A stretch of 64,000 bases of DNA from JADJTT01 sp049306275 (GCA_049306275.1 JBAQQB010000044.1:62001-126000), one strand, 5' to 3'. Positions 41,475 to 51,191 are shown, counted from the first letter of the stretch. Notes: generated by a model not told the origin, from the sequence alone. Translations and numbers: made by a program.

Positions 41475-43349
41475 TCAGGAGTTGAGTAATTCCAGAATGT
41501 GGGTTTTCAGCTCGGCCACCGTAAAAGGAAGTCCTTGTATTTTGGAAAATCCGGTTGCGGGAACCAGGTATTTGGCCCGGATGAGCTGGAGCAGTTGCCC
41601 GCTGTTCATTTCGGGAATGAGGACCTTGTCGTAGGCTTTCAGCAGTTCGCCCAGGCCGCCGGGGAAGGGGTTGAGGTGGCGCAGGTGGACGTGGGCGACC
41701 TCGTGGCCCTGGACCAGGAGATCTTGTACCGCGGTTTTAATGGCCCCATAGGTGGAGCCCCAGCCAAGGACGAGCAGCCTGCCCCGGCTGCTTCCGCTGT
41801 CGGGCGCCGCGGGCGGGATATGGCCGGCGATCTTTTCGATTTTTTCGGCGCGGAGGCGCACCATGGTTTCATGGTTGAGCGGTTCGTAGGAGACGTCGCC
41901 GGTCATATCCTGTTTTTCCAGTCCTCCGATGCGGTGTTCCAGCCCTTTGGTTCCTGGTTTGATCCAGGGGCGGGCGCCGTTTTCATCGCGCTGGTAAGGC
42001 AGTAATTTTCCGTCGGGGCCGTTGGGCGATTGCAGGAATCTGGTCCGGATGGGCCGGAGTTCGCTTTCCGAGGGGAAACGCCAGGGTTCTGCGCCATTGG
42101 CTACGTAGCCGTCGGTCAGCAAAATGACGGGGGTCATGTGCTCGATGGCGATACGGCAGGCTTCGTAGGCCGCATCGAAGCAATCGGAAGGGGATGCGGC
42201 GGCAAGCACGGGCAAGGGGGCTTCGCCGTGCCTTCCGTACATGGCCATGAGCAGGTCTGATTGTTCTGTCTTGGTCGGCAGGCCGGTGGAGGGCCCTCCG
42301 CGCTGCACGTTGACGATCACGAGGGGCAATTCGAGCATGGCGCCCAGCCCGGCCGCTTCGGTCTTGAGAGCCATGCCTGGCCCGGAAGTGGTGGTCACCG
42401 CCAGGCAGCCGGCATAGGCTGCGCCGATGGCAGAGCATATACCGGCGATTTCATCTTCGGCCTGGTAGGTTTTCACCCCGTTGGCCTTATACCTGGCGAG
42501 TTCCTGGAGAATATCGGTCGCCGGGGTGATGGGATAGGAGCCGAGAAACAGTTGCAGGCCCGATTTTTCGGCGGCCGCCAGCAACCCGACAGCTACGGCC
42601 TGGTTGCCGGTGACGCTCCGGTAGGAGCCGGGCGGCAGGGGGGCGGGGCGGATGAAGTAGCGCGAGGGGAATACCTCCGTGCTCTCTCCGAAGTTCCAGC
42701 CCGCTTTAAGGACTTTGATGTTGTACTCCGCGACCTCCGGCTTGCCGGCGAATTTCTCCTGCAAGGACTGGATGCTGGGATCCATGGACTTGTCGAACAT
42801 CCAGAACAGGAGGCCAAGGACGAACATATTTCTCGACCTTTCCTGGTCTTTGACGCCCCATCCCGAGCCCTCAAGCGCTTCGCGGGTGAGTTTGGACACG
42901 TCGATTTTGTATACCGTGTAGTTGTCGAGGCTGCCGTTTTCAAGGGGGTTGACGCCTTCGTGGTATTTGGCCAGTTCGAGGCTTTTTCGGTCGAAGCCGG
43001 CCGTATTGGCGATGATGACGCCCCCTGGCTTCAGCCTGGGCAATTCCACCTTCAGGGCCGCGGCGTTCATGGCCACCAGCACGTCGTAGTTGTCACCGGG
43101 GGTGTAGATATGCCGGCTGCCGAAATTGACCTGGAAACCCGATACGCCGGCGATAGTTCCTCCCGGCGCCCTGATTTCGGAGGGGTAATCCGGGAAGGTG
43201 CTCAGGTCATGCCCCAGGAGCGCCGTCGTGTCTGAAAACTGGATGCCGGAGAGTTGCATGCCGTCGCCGGAATCACCCGAAAAGCGCACCACGATGCTCT
43301 CGGCTTCGACAATAGCCTTTTGCGGATTGATACGGATATTTTCTGCCAT
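41475..43349 (-). CDS. korA: 2-oxoacid:ferredoxin oxidoreductase alpha subunit with fused gamma domain
   Basis: 624 aa from ATG 43349. The N-terminal gamma domain (VVRFSGDSGDGMQLSGIQFSD, DYPSEIRAPGGTIAGVSGFQV) is fused to the alpha domain, with FLGSYPITPATDILQELARY, TTTSGPGMALKTEAAGLGAM and NVQRGGPSTGLPTKTEQSDL. Two-subunit KorAB with this fusion oxidises 2-oxoglutarate (or similar) with CoA, yielding reduced ferredoxin. The adjacent ferredoxin and the upstream bcr genes support a role in fuelling dearomatisation. Confidence 0.95.
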   Translation of the reverse strand: MAENIRINPQKAIVEAESIVVRFSGDSGDGMQLSGIQFSDTTALLGHDLSTFPDYPSEIRAPGGTIAGVSGFQVNFGSRHIYTPGDNYDVLVAMNAAALKVELPRLKPGGVIIANTAGFDRKSLELAKYHEGVNPLENGSLDNYTVYKIDVSKLTREALEGSGWGVKDQERSRNMFVLGLLFWMFDKSMDPSIQSLQEKFAGKPEVAEYNIKVLKAGWNFGESTEVFPSRYFIRPAPLPPGSYRSVTGNQAVAVGLLAAAEKSGLQLFLGSYPITPATDILQELARYKANGVKTYQAEDEIAGICSAIGAAYAGCLAVTTTSGPGMALKTEAAGLGAMLELPLVIVNVQRGGPSTGLPTKTEQSDLLMAMYGRHGEAPLPVLAAASPSDCFDAAYEACRIAIEHMTPVILLTDGYVANGAEPWRFPSESELRPIRTRFLQSPNGPDGKLLPYQRDENGARPWIKPGTKGLEHRIGGLEKQDMTGDVSYEPLNHETMVRLRAEKIEKIAGHIPPAAPDSGSSRGRLLVLGWGSTYGAIKTAVQDLLVQGHEVAHVHLRHLNPFPGGLGELLKAYDKVLIPEMNSGQLLQLIRAKYLVPATGFSKIQGLPFTVAELKTHILELLNS

Positions 43350-43366
43350 AATTGATGCCTGTTGCG

Positions 43367-43717
43367 CTATGAATGATGTAACACATCCCTTTTTCCCAAT
43401 AACTCCTCTTCCGTTTCCACGCGATCGGGGTCGGGCACGCAGCAGTCGACCGGGCAGACGGAGGCGCACTGCGGTTCTTCATGGAAGCCCTGGCATTCGG
43501 TGCATTTGTCGGGTACGATATAGAAAAAGTCGGCGGATAAAGGCGGATGGGCTCTGTCGGCGTCGCCGGCGATGCCGCTTTTTGAGGTGAAGAAGCCGGA
43601 GAGATCGGTCCGGTCCGAGAAGCGCCATTCGTCCCCGCCTTGGTAAATGGCGCCGTTTGGGCATTCCGGTTCGCAGGCCGCGCAGTTGATACATTCGTCG
43701 GTAATGATGATGGCCAT
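43367..43717 (-). CDS. 2[4Fe-4S] ferredoxin, benzoyl-CoA-reductase type
   Basis: 116 aa from ATG 43717. Two cluster motifs: CINCAACEPECPNGAIY at the N-terminus and CTECQGFHEEPQCASVCPVDCC after a ~45-residue insert. The second has the long loop of Allochromatium-type ferredoxins, which serve as low-potential donors to benzoyl-CoA reductase in Thauera and Azoarcus. The insert between clusters is unusual in length. Position between hcr and kor genes supports an electron-carrier role. Confidence 0.92.
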   Translation of the reverse strand: MAIIITDECINCAACEPECPNGAIYQGGDEWRFSDRTDLSGFFTSKSGIAGDADRAHPPLSADFFYIVPDKCTECQGFHEEPQCASVCPVDCCVPDPDRVETEEELLGKRDVLHHS

Positions 43718-43757
43718 GATGCAGTATGTGTTATAAGGCAAATTCTAATTGTTGCTT

Positions 43758-44693
43758 CTAATATAAGGACAATTCCCGAAGACTTTTTTCGAGAAATACC
43801 CGGATCATTTCTTTTCTGTACAGCCGCGGGTAGACGTCGTTGTCGACGATCCGGGCTTTTTTGACAGCTTGTTTGATCAGCGCGTCGGGATGGTCGGCGG
43901 GGCTGCCTTCCACCAACACGGGTTTGGGGTCGACGCCGCCGAGAACGATGCGGATCTTCTCATCCCCGCCGATGGTCACGGCGGTGGTGAGGGAGCTGAA
44001 ATCGAGGGTTTGGCGCTGCCGGAGCTTTCTGAATGAGGAGCGGAAGCCCTGGCCGAGCGGAACGGAAACGGAGCAGATCAGGGAGGCCGGGTCCTTGGCG
44101 TGGGGATAGACGCCGTCGCCGGAGTACAGGTCCTCCACGTTCAGGGTGTACGAGCCGGACTGGCTGGTCAGATTGACCTTTGCTCCGAGGCTGATCAGGG
44201 CGACGGCGGTGTCGGAGACGAATTTGGAGAAACAGTTTTTCTTGCCTCCGGTGGCGATGCAGATATCTCCGTTGCATTTCAGGCAGTACCCGACAGCCTC
44301 GCGCCACCATTCCGACTGGTTGTAGAATACGCAGCGGTTTTCGCACATCAGGTTGCCGCCCAGCGTGGCGGTTTTCCGGATGACGGGAGAGGCGACGGCG
44401 AGGGCCGCCTCCGCCAGCACGGGGCATTCTGTCCTGATCGCGGGGTATTGCCAGATATCCTCCAGGCAAAGGAGGGCGCCGATGACCAGTTGGCCGTCTT
44501 CCATGCGGATTTGGCTCATCTCCCCGATACCGGTCAGATCGATGAGGCAAGGGTTAGTGTCGACGCCCTGGAATTTATTTACCCACACATCGGTTCCGCC
44601 TGCGAGGAAGCGGAATCCCGATGTGCACCCGGAGGCCATTTGAACGGCCTGTTCGGCCGTGGCGGGACGGAGGTAGGAGTTTACGGGGGTCAT
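43758..44693 (-). CDS. hcrB: 4-hydroxybenzoyl-CoA reductase beta (FAD) subunit
   Basis: 311 aa from ATG 44693 (overlaps the hcrCA stop as ATGA). FAD-binding motifs LAGGTDVWV and ATLGGNLMCENR place it in the xanthine oxidase family. C121, C137, C145 and C154 give the exact C-x15-C-x7-C-x8-C spacing of the extra [4Fe-4S] cluster known from HcrB of Thauera aromatica, which distinguishes 4-hydroxybenzoyl-CoA reductase from other family members. The enzyme removes the para-hydroxyl of 4-hydroxybenzoyl-CoA to give benzoyl-CoA. Confidence 0.93.
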   Translation of the reverse strand: MTPVNSYLRPATAEQAVQMASGCTSGFRFLAGGTDVWVNKFQGVDTNPCLIDLTGIGEMSQIRMEDGQLVIGALLCLEDIWQYPAIRTECPVLAEAALAVASPVIRKTATLGGNLMCENRCVFYNQSEWWREAVGYCLKCNGDICIATGGKKNCFSKFVSDTAVALISLGAKVNLTSQSGSYTLNVEDLYSGDGVYPHAKDPASLICSVSVPLGQGFRSSFRKLRQRQTLDFSSLTTAVTIGGDEKIRIVLGGVDPKPVLVEGSPADHPDALIKQAVKKARIVDNDVYPRLYRKEMIRVFLEKSLRELSLY

Positions 44694-47470
44694 GCCATGT
44701 TTTTTGTTTGCATTTCCAAAATGGCTTTCCTGGTTTTCAGTTGGTCCAGTACCTCTGCCGGGTTGATGGGTAGCTTGGTGATCCTGACTCCGCAGGCGTT
44801 GTAAACGGCGTTGGCGATGGCAGGAATGACGGGGTGGAGGGCGCCCTCGCCACATTCCTTGGCGCCGTATGGGCCTTCGGGGTCAGCGGATTCAATGATG
44901 TTGGTGAATATTTCAGGGGTGTCGAGCGTGGTCGGTATCTTGTAGTCGAGAAAGTTGTTGTGGAGGAGCAGCCCTTCGTGATAGCGCATCTGTTCGCTCA
45001 TGGCCTGGCCGATTCCCATATGCCAGGAGCCTTCCAGCTGGCCTTCCACCGCGAGGGGGTTGATGGCTTTGCCGCAATCGTGGGCGCCCCAGACCTTGAG
45101 GACTTTCACCTCGCCGGTATCGCCGTCTACTTCCACTTCTGCGATGCAGGCGCCGAAGCTGTAGGAGGGGCTTAGCCCCGCGCCGGCGCCTTTGAAGTCG
45201 CCGCCGAGTTTGGGCGAGATGTATTTCCCGCTCACGCTGACCGCGCCGCGCCCCGCCGTGAGCATTTCACAGGCTTCCAGCCACGACAGGTCGGTGGTGC
45301 GGTCGTTGGAAAATACGCGGTCTCCGGCAATGTGCAGCTCGTCTTCCGGTGCGCCTGTCTTTTTAGCCACGGCGCTGAATATCTCCTTTTTGAGGTTTTC
45401 GGCCGCATCCCTGGCCGCATTGCCGGCCATGAAGGTGACGCGGCTGGAGTAGCTGCCGAGGTCGACGGGGGTGAGCAGGGTGTCGGCTGCCAGCACGAAG
45501 ATTTTTTCGATCTGGATGCCGAGGGTTTCGGCTGCTACGATGGCGAGCATGGTGTCGCTTCCCTGGCCGATATCGCTGGCGCCCGAGCTGAGCAGCACGC
45601 GGCCGTCGAAGTCGAGTTTGAGGTGCACGACCGACTGTGGCAGCTCGTTCCAGATGATGGGCAGGGCGCTTCCGCTGATGAAAAACCCGCAGGCGGCGCC
45701 CAGGCCCCGGCCCGGGGGCAGTTTCCCGATGCGCTCCTTCCAGCCCGATTGTTCCATGACGGTTTGGAGCGATTCGCGGCTGCCGTTGGAGGTGATGCGG
45801 TACTGGCCAATAGTCGTGGAGTAGGGGTCGAGGAAGTTTTTCATGCGCAGTTCGCAGGGGTCCATGCCGATGCGGTGGGCCAGTTCGTCGATCAGCGACT
45901 CGACGGCGAAGCGGGGATTCACAGCTCCGTGGCCGCGCATGGCGCCCGACTGGGGTTTGTTGGTGTATACCCGGAAGGTGCGGAACCCGAAGTTGTCGAG
46001 CTTGTATGGCGCCTGTAACAACACGCCGTTGTAGTAGGATGTCACCACGCCGAAACTGCCGTACGCGCCGCCGTCGATGACGATGTCGGCGTCGAGCGCT
46101 GTGAGGATGCCGTCCCGGGATACTCCCATGTTCATGGTCATCTTCGTTGGATGCCGGCCGTGGTTAGTGAGGAAGACCTCCTCCCGCGAAAGCCGCACCC
46201 TGACGGGACGCCCGGTTTTACGCGCCAGGTGGGCGATGATGATCTCGTGTGGGAAGGGGTCGCTCTTGCCTCCGAATCCGCCTCCGACATAGGGTTTGAT
46301 GACGCGGACCTTGCTCAGGGGTATTTCGAGTACTTTGGCCAGGGCGCGGTGCAGGTAATGGGGCACCTGCGTAGCGGTGATCATGGTAAGGCCGTTTTCG
46401 TCCCAATATGCGATGGCGGCATGCGGTTCGGTGAATGCGTGGTTGACGCCGGCGAATTCAAACGACAGCTTTGCGGTTTCGTCCGATTCGCGCAAGCCCT
46501 GTTCCTGGTCGCCGAATCGCAGTTCGGCTTTTTTATGTACGTTGTTGTTGAAGCGCACGTGGTTGTGTATCTTTTCCGCCACACCGATGTCCTGCAGGGA
46601 ATCCTCCATTTCCAGAAATGCTTTGATGGGCCGGTAGGTCACCCTGATGAGACGGCAGGCTTCCGCGGCGATGGCCTCGGTTTCGGCGGCTACCGCAGCT
46701 ACGATCTCTCCGATATAGCGGGTTTTTTCGATGGCCATAGCCGTTTCGTCCTGCGAAATGGGGAGCACCCCGAATTTGGCGGGCAGTTCGGCGCCCGTAA
46801 CGATGCATCGGACGCCGGGCAGGCGGAAGGCATCGGAGGTGTCGATGCTTTCGATATAGGCATGGGGATGCAGGCTTCGCAGGAATTTGCCATGCAGCGC
46901 GTTCCTGATGGGGATGTCGTCTGCGTATTCTGCGTTTCCCGCGGCTTTCTTCCCGGCCTCCAGATAGGGCCGGGAGACGCCCATGGCTCCCTGGGGCTGC
47001 GTCTGGGCGGGAACGCCGGCGGCGTATTCCGCCACAGCTTCCACGATTTTTTTGTAGCCCGTGCACCGGCAGAGGTTCCCCGACAGGGCCTCTTTAATTT
47101 GTAGTAGGGAGGGATCGGGGTTGTTGCGCACGAAATCCAGGGCGGTGAGCGTCATGCCCGGCGTGCAGAAGCCGCATTGGATGGCGCCTTTTTCGACGAA
47201 TTTTTCCTGCAGCGCGTGGAGTTGGCCGCCTTGGGCCAGCGCTTCAATAGTGGTGATCTCGGCTTCCTGGTAGCGCATGGCCGGCGCGATGCAGCTGAGC
47301 ACGGGCTTGCCGGCCGCCAGCACGGTGCAGGCGCCGCAGCTGCCTTGTTCGCAACCGATCTTGGTACCGGTAAGGCCTATCCTGCCGCGGATGACGCTCG
47401 CCAGGGTCTCGTGGCTTTCGATGAGCACTTCGTGCGCCGTGCCGTTAATGGTGATGCTGAGCCTTTCCAT
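44690..47470 (-). CDS. 4-hydroxybenzoyl-CoA reductase, gamma and alpha subunits fused
   Basis: 926 aa from ATG 47470. Residues ~1-155 are the 2x[2Fe-2S] subunit (C40, C45, C48, C60; C99, C102, C134, C136 in GCEQGSCGACTV, QCGFCTPGM and NLCRCTGYKK). After a ~15-residue linker comes the molybdopterin subunit, with YVGGGFGGKSD, MRGHGAVNPRF and CGEGALHPVIPAIANAV near the end. HcrC (~160) plus HcrA (~770) of Thauera add up to the same length, so this is a gene fusion. Its order C-A followed by hcrB differs from separate hcrCAB genes only by the fusion. Substrate is inferred from the HcrB cluster and the context. Confidence 0.92.
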   Translation of the reverse strand: MERLSITINGTAHEVLIESHETLASVIRGRIGLTGTKIGCEQGSCGACTVLAAGKPVLSCIAPAMRYQEAEITTIEALAQGGQLHALQEKFVEKGAIQCGFCTPGMTLTALDFVRNNPDPSLLQIKEALSGNLCRCTGYKKIVEAVAEYAAGVPAQTQPQGAMGVSRPYLEAGKKAAGNAEYADDIPIRNALHGKFLRSLHPHAYIESIDTSDAFRLPGVRCIVTGAELPAKFGVLPISQDETAMAIEKTRYIGEIVAAVAAETEAIAAEACRLIRVTYRPIKAFLEMEDSLQDIGVAEKIHNHVRFNNNVHKKAELRFGDQEQGLRESDETAKLSFEFAGVNHAFTEPHAAIAYWDENGLTMITATQVPHYLHRALAKVLEIPLSKVRVIKPYVGGGFGGKSDPFPHEIIIAHLARKTGRPVRVRLSREEVFLTNHGRHPTKMTMNMGVSRDGILTALDADIVIDGGAYGSFGVVTSYYNGVLLQAPYKLDNFGFRTFRVYTNKPQSGAMRGHGAVNPRFAVESLIDELAHRIGMDPCELRMKNFLDPYSTTIGQYRITSNGSRESLQTVMEQSGWKERIGKLPPGRGLGAACGFFISGSALPIIWNELPQSVVHLKLDFDGRVLLSSGASDIGQGSDTMLAIVAAETLGIQIEKIFVLAADTLLTPVDLGSYSSRVTFMAGNAARDAAENLKKEIFSAVAKKTGAPEDELHIAGDRVFSNDRTTDLSWLEACEMLTAGRGAVSVSGKYISPKLGGDFKGAGAGLSPSYSFGACIAEVEVDGDTGEVKVLKVWGAHDCGKAINPLAVEGQLEGSWHMGIGQAMSEQMRYHEGLLLHNNFLDYKIPTTLDTPEIFTNIIESADPEGPYGAKECGEGALHPVIPAIANAVYNACGVRITKLPINPAEVLDQLKTRKAILEMQTKNMA

Positions 47471-47487
47471 GCGTTCGTTTTTTCTGT

Positions 47488-48228
47488 CTATAAATTGGCG
47501 CCGATGCTCTTTCCCCCGTCGACGTAAAGGGTTTGGCCGGTGATGAAGCGGGTTTGCGCGGAGGCCAGGAAGGCCACGGCGTGGGCCACGTCTTCGGGCT
47601 GCCCCATGGACCGGGTGGGTTGTGCGGCGATCAGTTTTTCGAGGGTTTCGGGTTTTAGCCTCCGGGTCAAAGGTGTGTCGATGAGCCCCGGCGCCACGGC
47701 ATTGACGCTGACGCCGTAATGCCCGAGTTCGAGGGCGAGCGAGCGCGTCAGGCCGATAAGGCCTGCTTTGGAGGCCGAATAGTTGCTTTGGCCGGGGTTG
47801 CCCAGCCACGCCCGGGAGGCGATGTTGACGATATGCCCGCTTTGCTGGGCTTTCATCCGGATGGCCGCTTCGCGGCATACCAGCCAGGCGCCTCGCAGGT
47901 TGAGGGCCAGCACGGCGTCGAAGTCTTCCGCAGGCATGTTCCAGATGAGGTTGTCGCGGATGATGCCGGCGTTGTTGACCACCACGTCGATCCTGCCGGG
48001 TTTGCGGTCGATGCTGGAAAACAGGGCTTGTATACCGGCTTCGCTGGTCGCGTCGGTTTTTTCAAACAGCATGTTATCCGCTCCGATCTCATTGCGGAGA
48101 TCCGCGGCGCCGGCTTCGTCCAGGTCGGCGGCGACGAGGAAATAGCCCTCTGCGGCCAGCCGGCGGGCGATGGCCCTGCCGATGCCGTTGGCGGCGCCTG
48201 TGACCAGTGCGGTTCTTCTGTCCGTCAT
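47488..48228 (-). CDS. SDR-family 3-hydroxyacyl-CoA dehydrogenase candidate
   Basis: 246 aa short-chain dehydrogenase: NAD(P) motif TGAANGIGRA, NNAG, catalytic Ser-Tyr-Lys in NIASRAWLGNPGQSNYSASKAG, and the C-terminal YVDGG. FabG-like by sequence. In this operon it could oxidise 3-hydroxypimelyl-CoA after ring opening; the HAD-ECH fusion is a competing candidate. Overlaps dch by 4 bp. Confidence 0.88.
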   Translation of the reverse strand: MTDRRTALVTGAANGIGRAIARRLAAEGYFLVAADLDEAGAADLRNEIGADNMLFEKTDATSEAGIQALFSSIDRKPGRIDVVVNNAGIIRDNLIWNMPAEDFDAVLALNLRGAWLVCREAAIRMKAQQSGHIVNIASRAWLGNPGQSNYSASKAGLIGLTRSLALELGHYGVSVNAVAPGLIDTPLTRRLKPETLEKLIAAQPTRSMGQPEDVAHAVAFLASAQTRFITGQTLYVDGGKSIGANL

Positions 48229-49019
48229 ACCGATGCGTTATCTTTCCCGGCATGTTCCCATACCGGTTTTCTTTTTTCCAGAAATGCGCCGATGCCTTCT
48301 TTCGCGTCGGCCGTGCGCATGAGTTGGGAGAGGTAGAGATACTCCAGTTGCGGCAGGAAATTGCCCAGCACGTGGTTGAATTTGACGCGTGCCGCCTGCA
48401 CGGCAAAGCGAAGGGAAGAGGCGCTGCGGGGCAGGATGTACTGCGCTATCCATTCTTCCGCTCCTTGCTCCATGCTCTCCTTGTCGTCAAATACCCGGTT
48501 GACCAGCCCCATGGAAAAGGCTTCCTCCGCGGTGACAGACCGGCCGGTGAGCAGGAGGTCTTCGGCGTGCGAGAGGCCTATTTTTTCAGGTAGTAAAATG
48601 GAAGCGGGCGGTGGAAAGACGCCCAGGGTGATTTCGGGTTGCCCCAGCCGCGCGGTTTTATCGGCAAAGATTTGATTACACATCAACGCGAGTTCGAGCC
48701 CACCTCCCAGGCACTGCCCGCTGATGTTGGCCAGGCAGGGAATGCTCAGATCGCGCAGGGTATAAAATAGCTTGTGAAATCCTTTGATCATGGCCTCGGC
48801 GTATTCCTCCCGGTGTTCTTCCACGCTGGCCCCGAAGGAGAAGTGTTTGCCGGCGCCTTCCCAGATGATGAGTTTGAGCCCCGGCATATTGGCAAAGTGG
48901 CCAAGCTGGGCTTGTATCTCTTCCATCATGACGTGGTCCAGCACGTTTCCTTTGCCGTCATTGAGCTTTATCCGGGCTACGGTCTTTTCGTGCGCATAGC
49001 TCACTTCGATTTTTTCCAT
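48225..49019 (-). CDS. dch: Cyclohexa-1,5-diene-1-carbonyl-CoA hydratase
   Basis: 264 aa from ATG 49019, crotonase superfamily. The oxyanion-hole regions FSFGASVEEHREEYA and NISGQCLGGGLELALMCNQIFA match dienoyl-CoA hydratases of the benzoyl-CoA pathway in size and wording; LGQPEITLGVFPPPASILLP is characteristic. Adds water to the diene made by benzoyl-CoA reductase, giving 6-hydroxycyclohex-1-ene-1-carbonyl-CoA. It lies next to oah and had, the next two steps. Confidence 0.9.
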   Translation of the reverse strand: MEKIEVSYAHEKTVARIKLNDGKGNVLDHVMMEEIQAQLGHFANMPGLKLIIWEGAGKHFSFGASVEEHREEYAEAMIKGFHKLFYTLRDLSIPCLANISGQCLGGGLELALMCNQIFADKTARLGQPEITLGVFPPPASILLPEKIGLSHAEDLLLTGRSVTAEEAFSMGLVNRVFDDKESMEQGAEEWIAQYILPRSASSLRFAVQAARVKFNHVLGNFLPQLEYLYLSQLMRTADAKEGIGAFLEKRKPVWEHAGKDNASV

Positions 49020-49024
49020 GGGGG

Positions 49025-50125
49025 TCAGACGGTTTTTTGTTTGAACTGAGGAGAGATGGCCCTGAGCAGATCGTCGTTCCATTCAGCGCCTTCGGCGAGC
49101 AGTTGCCGGAGCCGGATGAAGTCCACCTCCCTGTCGTCTTTGGGACCTTCGTTGAATGCCCTGAAGCCGGCGCGGGCTTCGGTCATCATATTGAGGGCGA
49201 GCCATTCGCGGCTGCTTTCCTTGTTTTTGTCCCAGTGTTCCAGTTTTTTCTTTCGCATTTCCGAAAGGGTTTTGGCCGTGCAGTTGGGGAAGGTGTGCAG
49301 CAGTTTGGCGATGAGGCGGTTGACGGCCTCGTCGAGCAGGCTCAGGTCGGGGGTGCAGCGGGCCATGAGGACCTTGGCCTCTTGCAGCGCCGCTCCGGTC
49401 TTCATGGTTCCGAATACGATGCGGCCGTACTCGTCGGCAAAGCGGTCGATGACGACCAGGGGGTTGGCGATAAACCTGCCTTCCAGCTTCAGCACAGGCG
49501 CGATATCGGTGATGAGCCCCAGGTGGAGGGCCTGGTGCGCCGTCCAGGGCTCGCACAGGGTAAGGGAGGCCACGGCTCTTTCTACTCCCACGAAGAGATG
49601 CAGGAAGTCGGTAGCGCCCCCGATGGCGGCGCTGCCGTGTTTGGGGCCTGCCTGCCCGAAACGGGCCAGGTCGGAAGCGACGGTGAAGTCTGCGGCCATG
49701 CCGATTTCCTGTCCTCCGGCGATGCGCATGCCGTTGACCCGGCAGACGACGGGCTTTTCGCATTTCAGAATAGCGCTCACCATATCGTTGAAGAGGCGCA
49801 TGTACTGGGAGTATTCCTGGGGGTTGCCGGCGTAGTACTCCGCATACTCTTTGGTGTTGCCGCCGGTGCAGAAGGCCTTGTCGCCCACGGCGGTAAAGAC
49901 CACCGCTACCACGCTCCGGTCGTTGGAAGCTTCGCCAAAGGCGAGGATGATGTCTTTGACGGCCTGGGTGGTGTAGGAATTGAACTGGGCGGGGTTGTTG
50001 AGTATGATCCAGGCGTTGTACAGCCCTGGTATGGGCGTTCCGTCTGTATCGAGGCAAGGCCGCTTCTCAAAGAGTATGGAGGTATAGTCGTGCCCGACGA
50101 GGTTGTGGTCTTTCAATTGCTGCAT
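49025..50125 (-). CDS. oah: 6-oxocyclohex-1-ene-1-carbonyl-CoA hydrolase (ring opening)
   Basis: 366 aa from ATG 50125, crotonase superfamily but longer than normal hydratases, as for Oah/BamA. Typical stretches: ILNNPAQFNSYTTQAVKDII, FCTGGNTKEYAEYYAGNP, RVNGMRIAGGQEIGMAADF and GQAGPKHGSAAIGGATDFL. It hydrates and hydrolytically opens the ring to 3-hydroxypimelyl-CoA. BamA/Oah is the standard marker of anaerobic aromatic degradation, and its presence here is strong evidence for the pathway. Confidence 0.96.
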   Translation of the reverse strand: MQQLKDHNLVGHDYTSILFEKRPCLDTDGTPIPGLYNAWIILNNPAQFNSYTTQAVKDIILAFGEASNDRSVVAVVFTAVGDKAFCTGGNTKEYAEYYAGNPQEYSQYMRLFNDMVSAILKCEKPVVCRVNGMRIAGGQEIGMAADFTVASDLARFGQAGPKHGSAAIGGATDFLHLFVGVERAVASLTLCEPWTAHQALHLGLITDIAPVLKLEGRFIANPLVVIDRFADEYGRIVFGTMKTGAALQEAKVLMARCTPDLSLLDEAVNRLIAKLLHTFPNCTAKTLSEMRKKKLEHWDKNKESSREWLALNMMTEARAGFRAFNEGPKDDREVDFIRLRQLLAEGAEWNDDLLRAISPQFKQKTV

Positions 50126-50132
50126 GGTCGTT

Positions 50133-51191
50133 TCAGTTGAAATCGGGTTTGAGCACCGATCGTTTGGAATAGCGGTGTTCGAGGGTATTTTGAAATACTT
50201 CGTTGATGTGCGATAGCGGGAAAGTCTGTACAAAGTCGCGGATATCCAGGCTGCCGGAGGCGAGCAGGTCCAGTACTTCGGCGTAGTGGCGGGGCTTGCA
50301 GCCCCAGGTGCCGATGAGTTTGGCGTCGAAGGCCATGAGGTTGCTCAGCCGCAGTTCCAGTTTGTGCATGGTAAAGCCCACCACGCTGAGGGTGGAAGCG
50401 AAGGTGATCAGGTTAAAAGCGAGTTCCTGGCCGGCGGTAGAGCCGGATATTTCGAATATCTTCCATCCGTAAGGCGAGGCGCCGAGCGCCTGCGCGATTT
50501 CCCTGACCCTGGTCTTTATCGTTTTGATATCGAGGTCTTTAGAGTTGAGAGTGGCGTCGATGCCGTGTTGCCGGGCCTGGGCCAGCTTTTCGCCGCTGAT
50601 GTCGATAGCGAGCACCCGGGCCCCTTTGATTTTGGCGATCAGGGCGCCGTACATACCGACGCCGCCCACGCCGATGACGACAGCCAGGTCGCCGGGACGG
50701 AGTTCGGATTTTTCAATGACCTGATAAGGGGTGGAGATGGCGTCGGCTACTACCGAGATTTCCGCCAGGCTGTATTTTTCCAGAACGGCGGCGGGCACGG
50801 TGCATAGGAAGCGGTGCGGCACGAGGACATGAGAGGCGAAGCCGCCGTGGAAGTCGTTGCCGGGCATGAGCTGGTTCTGGCAGATGTTGCTGCGGTCCTG
50901 CAGGCAGAGCTCGCATTCGCCGCAGGGTAGTACGGCGGGAACGACGACGGGCTTTCCGATAAGTTCAGGCGGACCGGCGACCACCGTGCCGCTGATTTCG
51001 TGCCCCAGGGTGAGGGGTAGCTCTTTTTTGGTGCGCACGCCGTCGTGCCAGAAACTCAGGTCGGTATGGCAGACGCCGCAGCCTGCGACTTCGACCAGGG
51101 CCTCATCGGGTCCGGGGGTGGGAAGGGGCGACTCGGCCAGTTGGAAAGGGGCTTTGAGCGCGGTCATTTGCCATTGTTTCAGCGTATTCAT
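50133..51191 (-). CDS. had: 6-hydroxycyclohex-1-ene-1-carbonyl-CoA dehydrogenase
   Basis: 352 aa zinc-type alcohol dehydrogenase. Catalytic Zn region GCGVCHTDLSFWHDG and GHEISG; structural Zn Cys in CGECELCLQDRSNIC; NAD-binding VIGVGGVGMYGALIAK. PGNDFHGGFASHVLVP and the C-terminal region match Had/BamQ. It makes the 6-oxo substrate of Oah, the adjacent gene. The start codon overlaps the thiolase stop by one base. Confidence 0.93.
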   Translation of the reverse strand: MNTLKQWQMTALKAPFQLAESPLPTPGPDEALVEVAGCGVCHTDLSFWHDGVRTKKELPLTLGHEISGTVVAGPPELIGKPVVVPAVLPCGECELCLQDRSNICQNQLMPGNDFHGGFASHVLVPHRFLCTVPAAVLEKYSLAEISVVADAISTPYQVIEKSELRPGDLAVVIGVGGVGMYGALIAKIKGARVLAIDISGEKLAQARQHGIDATLNSKDLDIKTIKTRVREIAQALGASPYGWKIFEISGSTAGQELAFNLITFASTLSVVGFTMHKLELRLSNLMAFDAKLIGTWGCKPRHYAEVLDLLASGSLDIRDFVQTFPLSHINEVFQNTLEHRYSKRSVLKPDFN

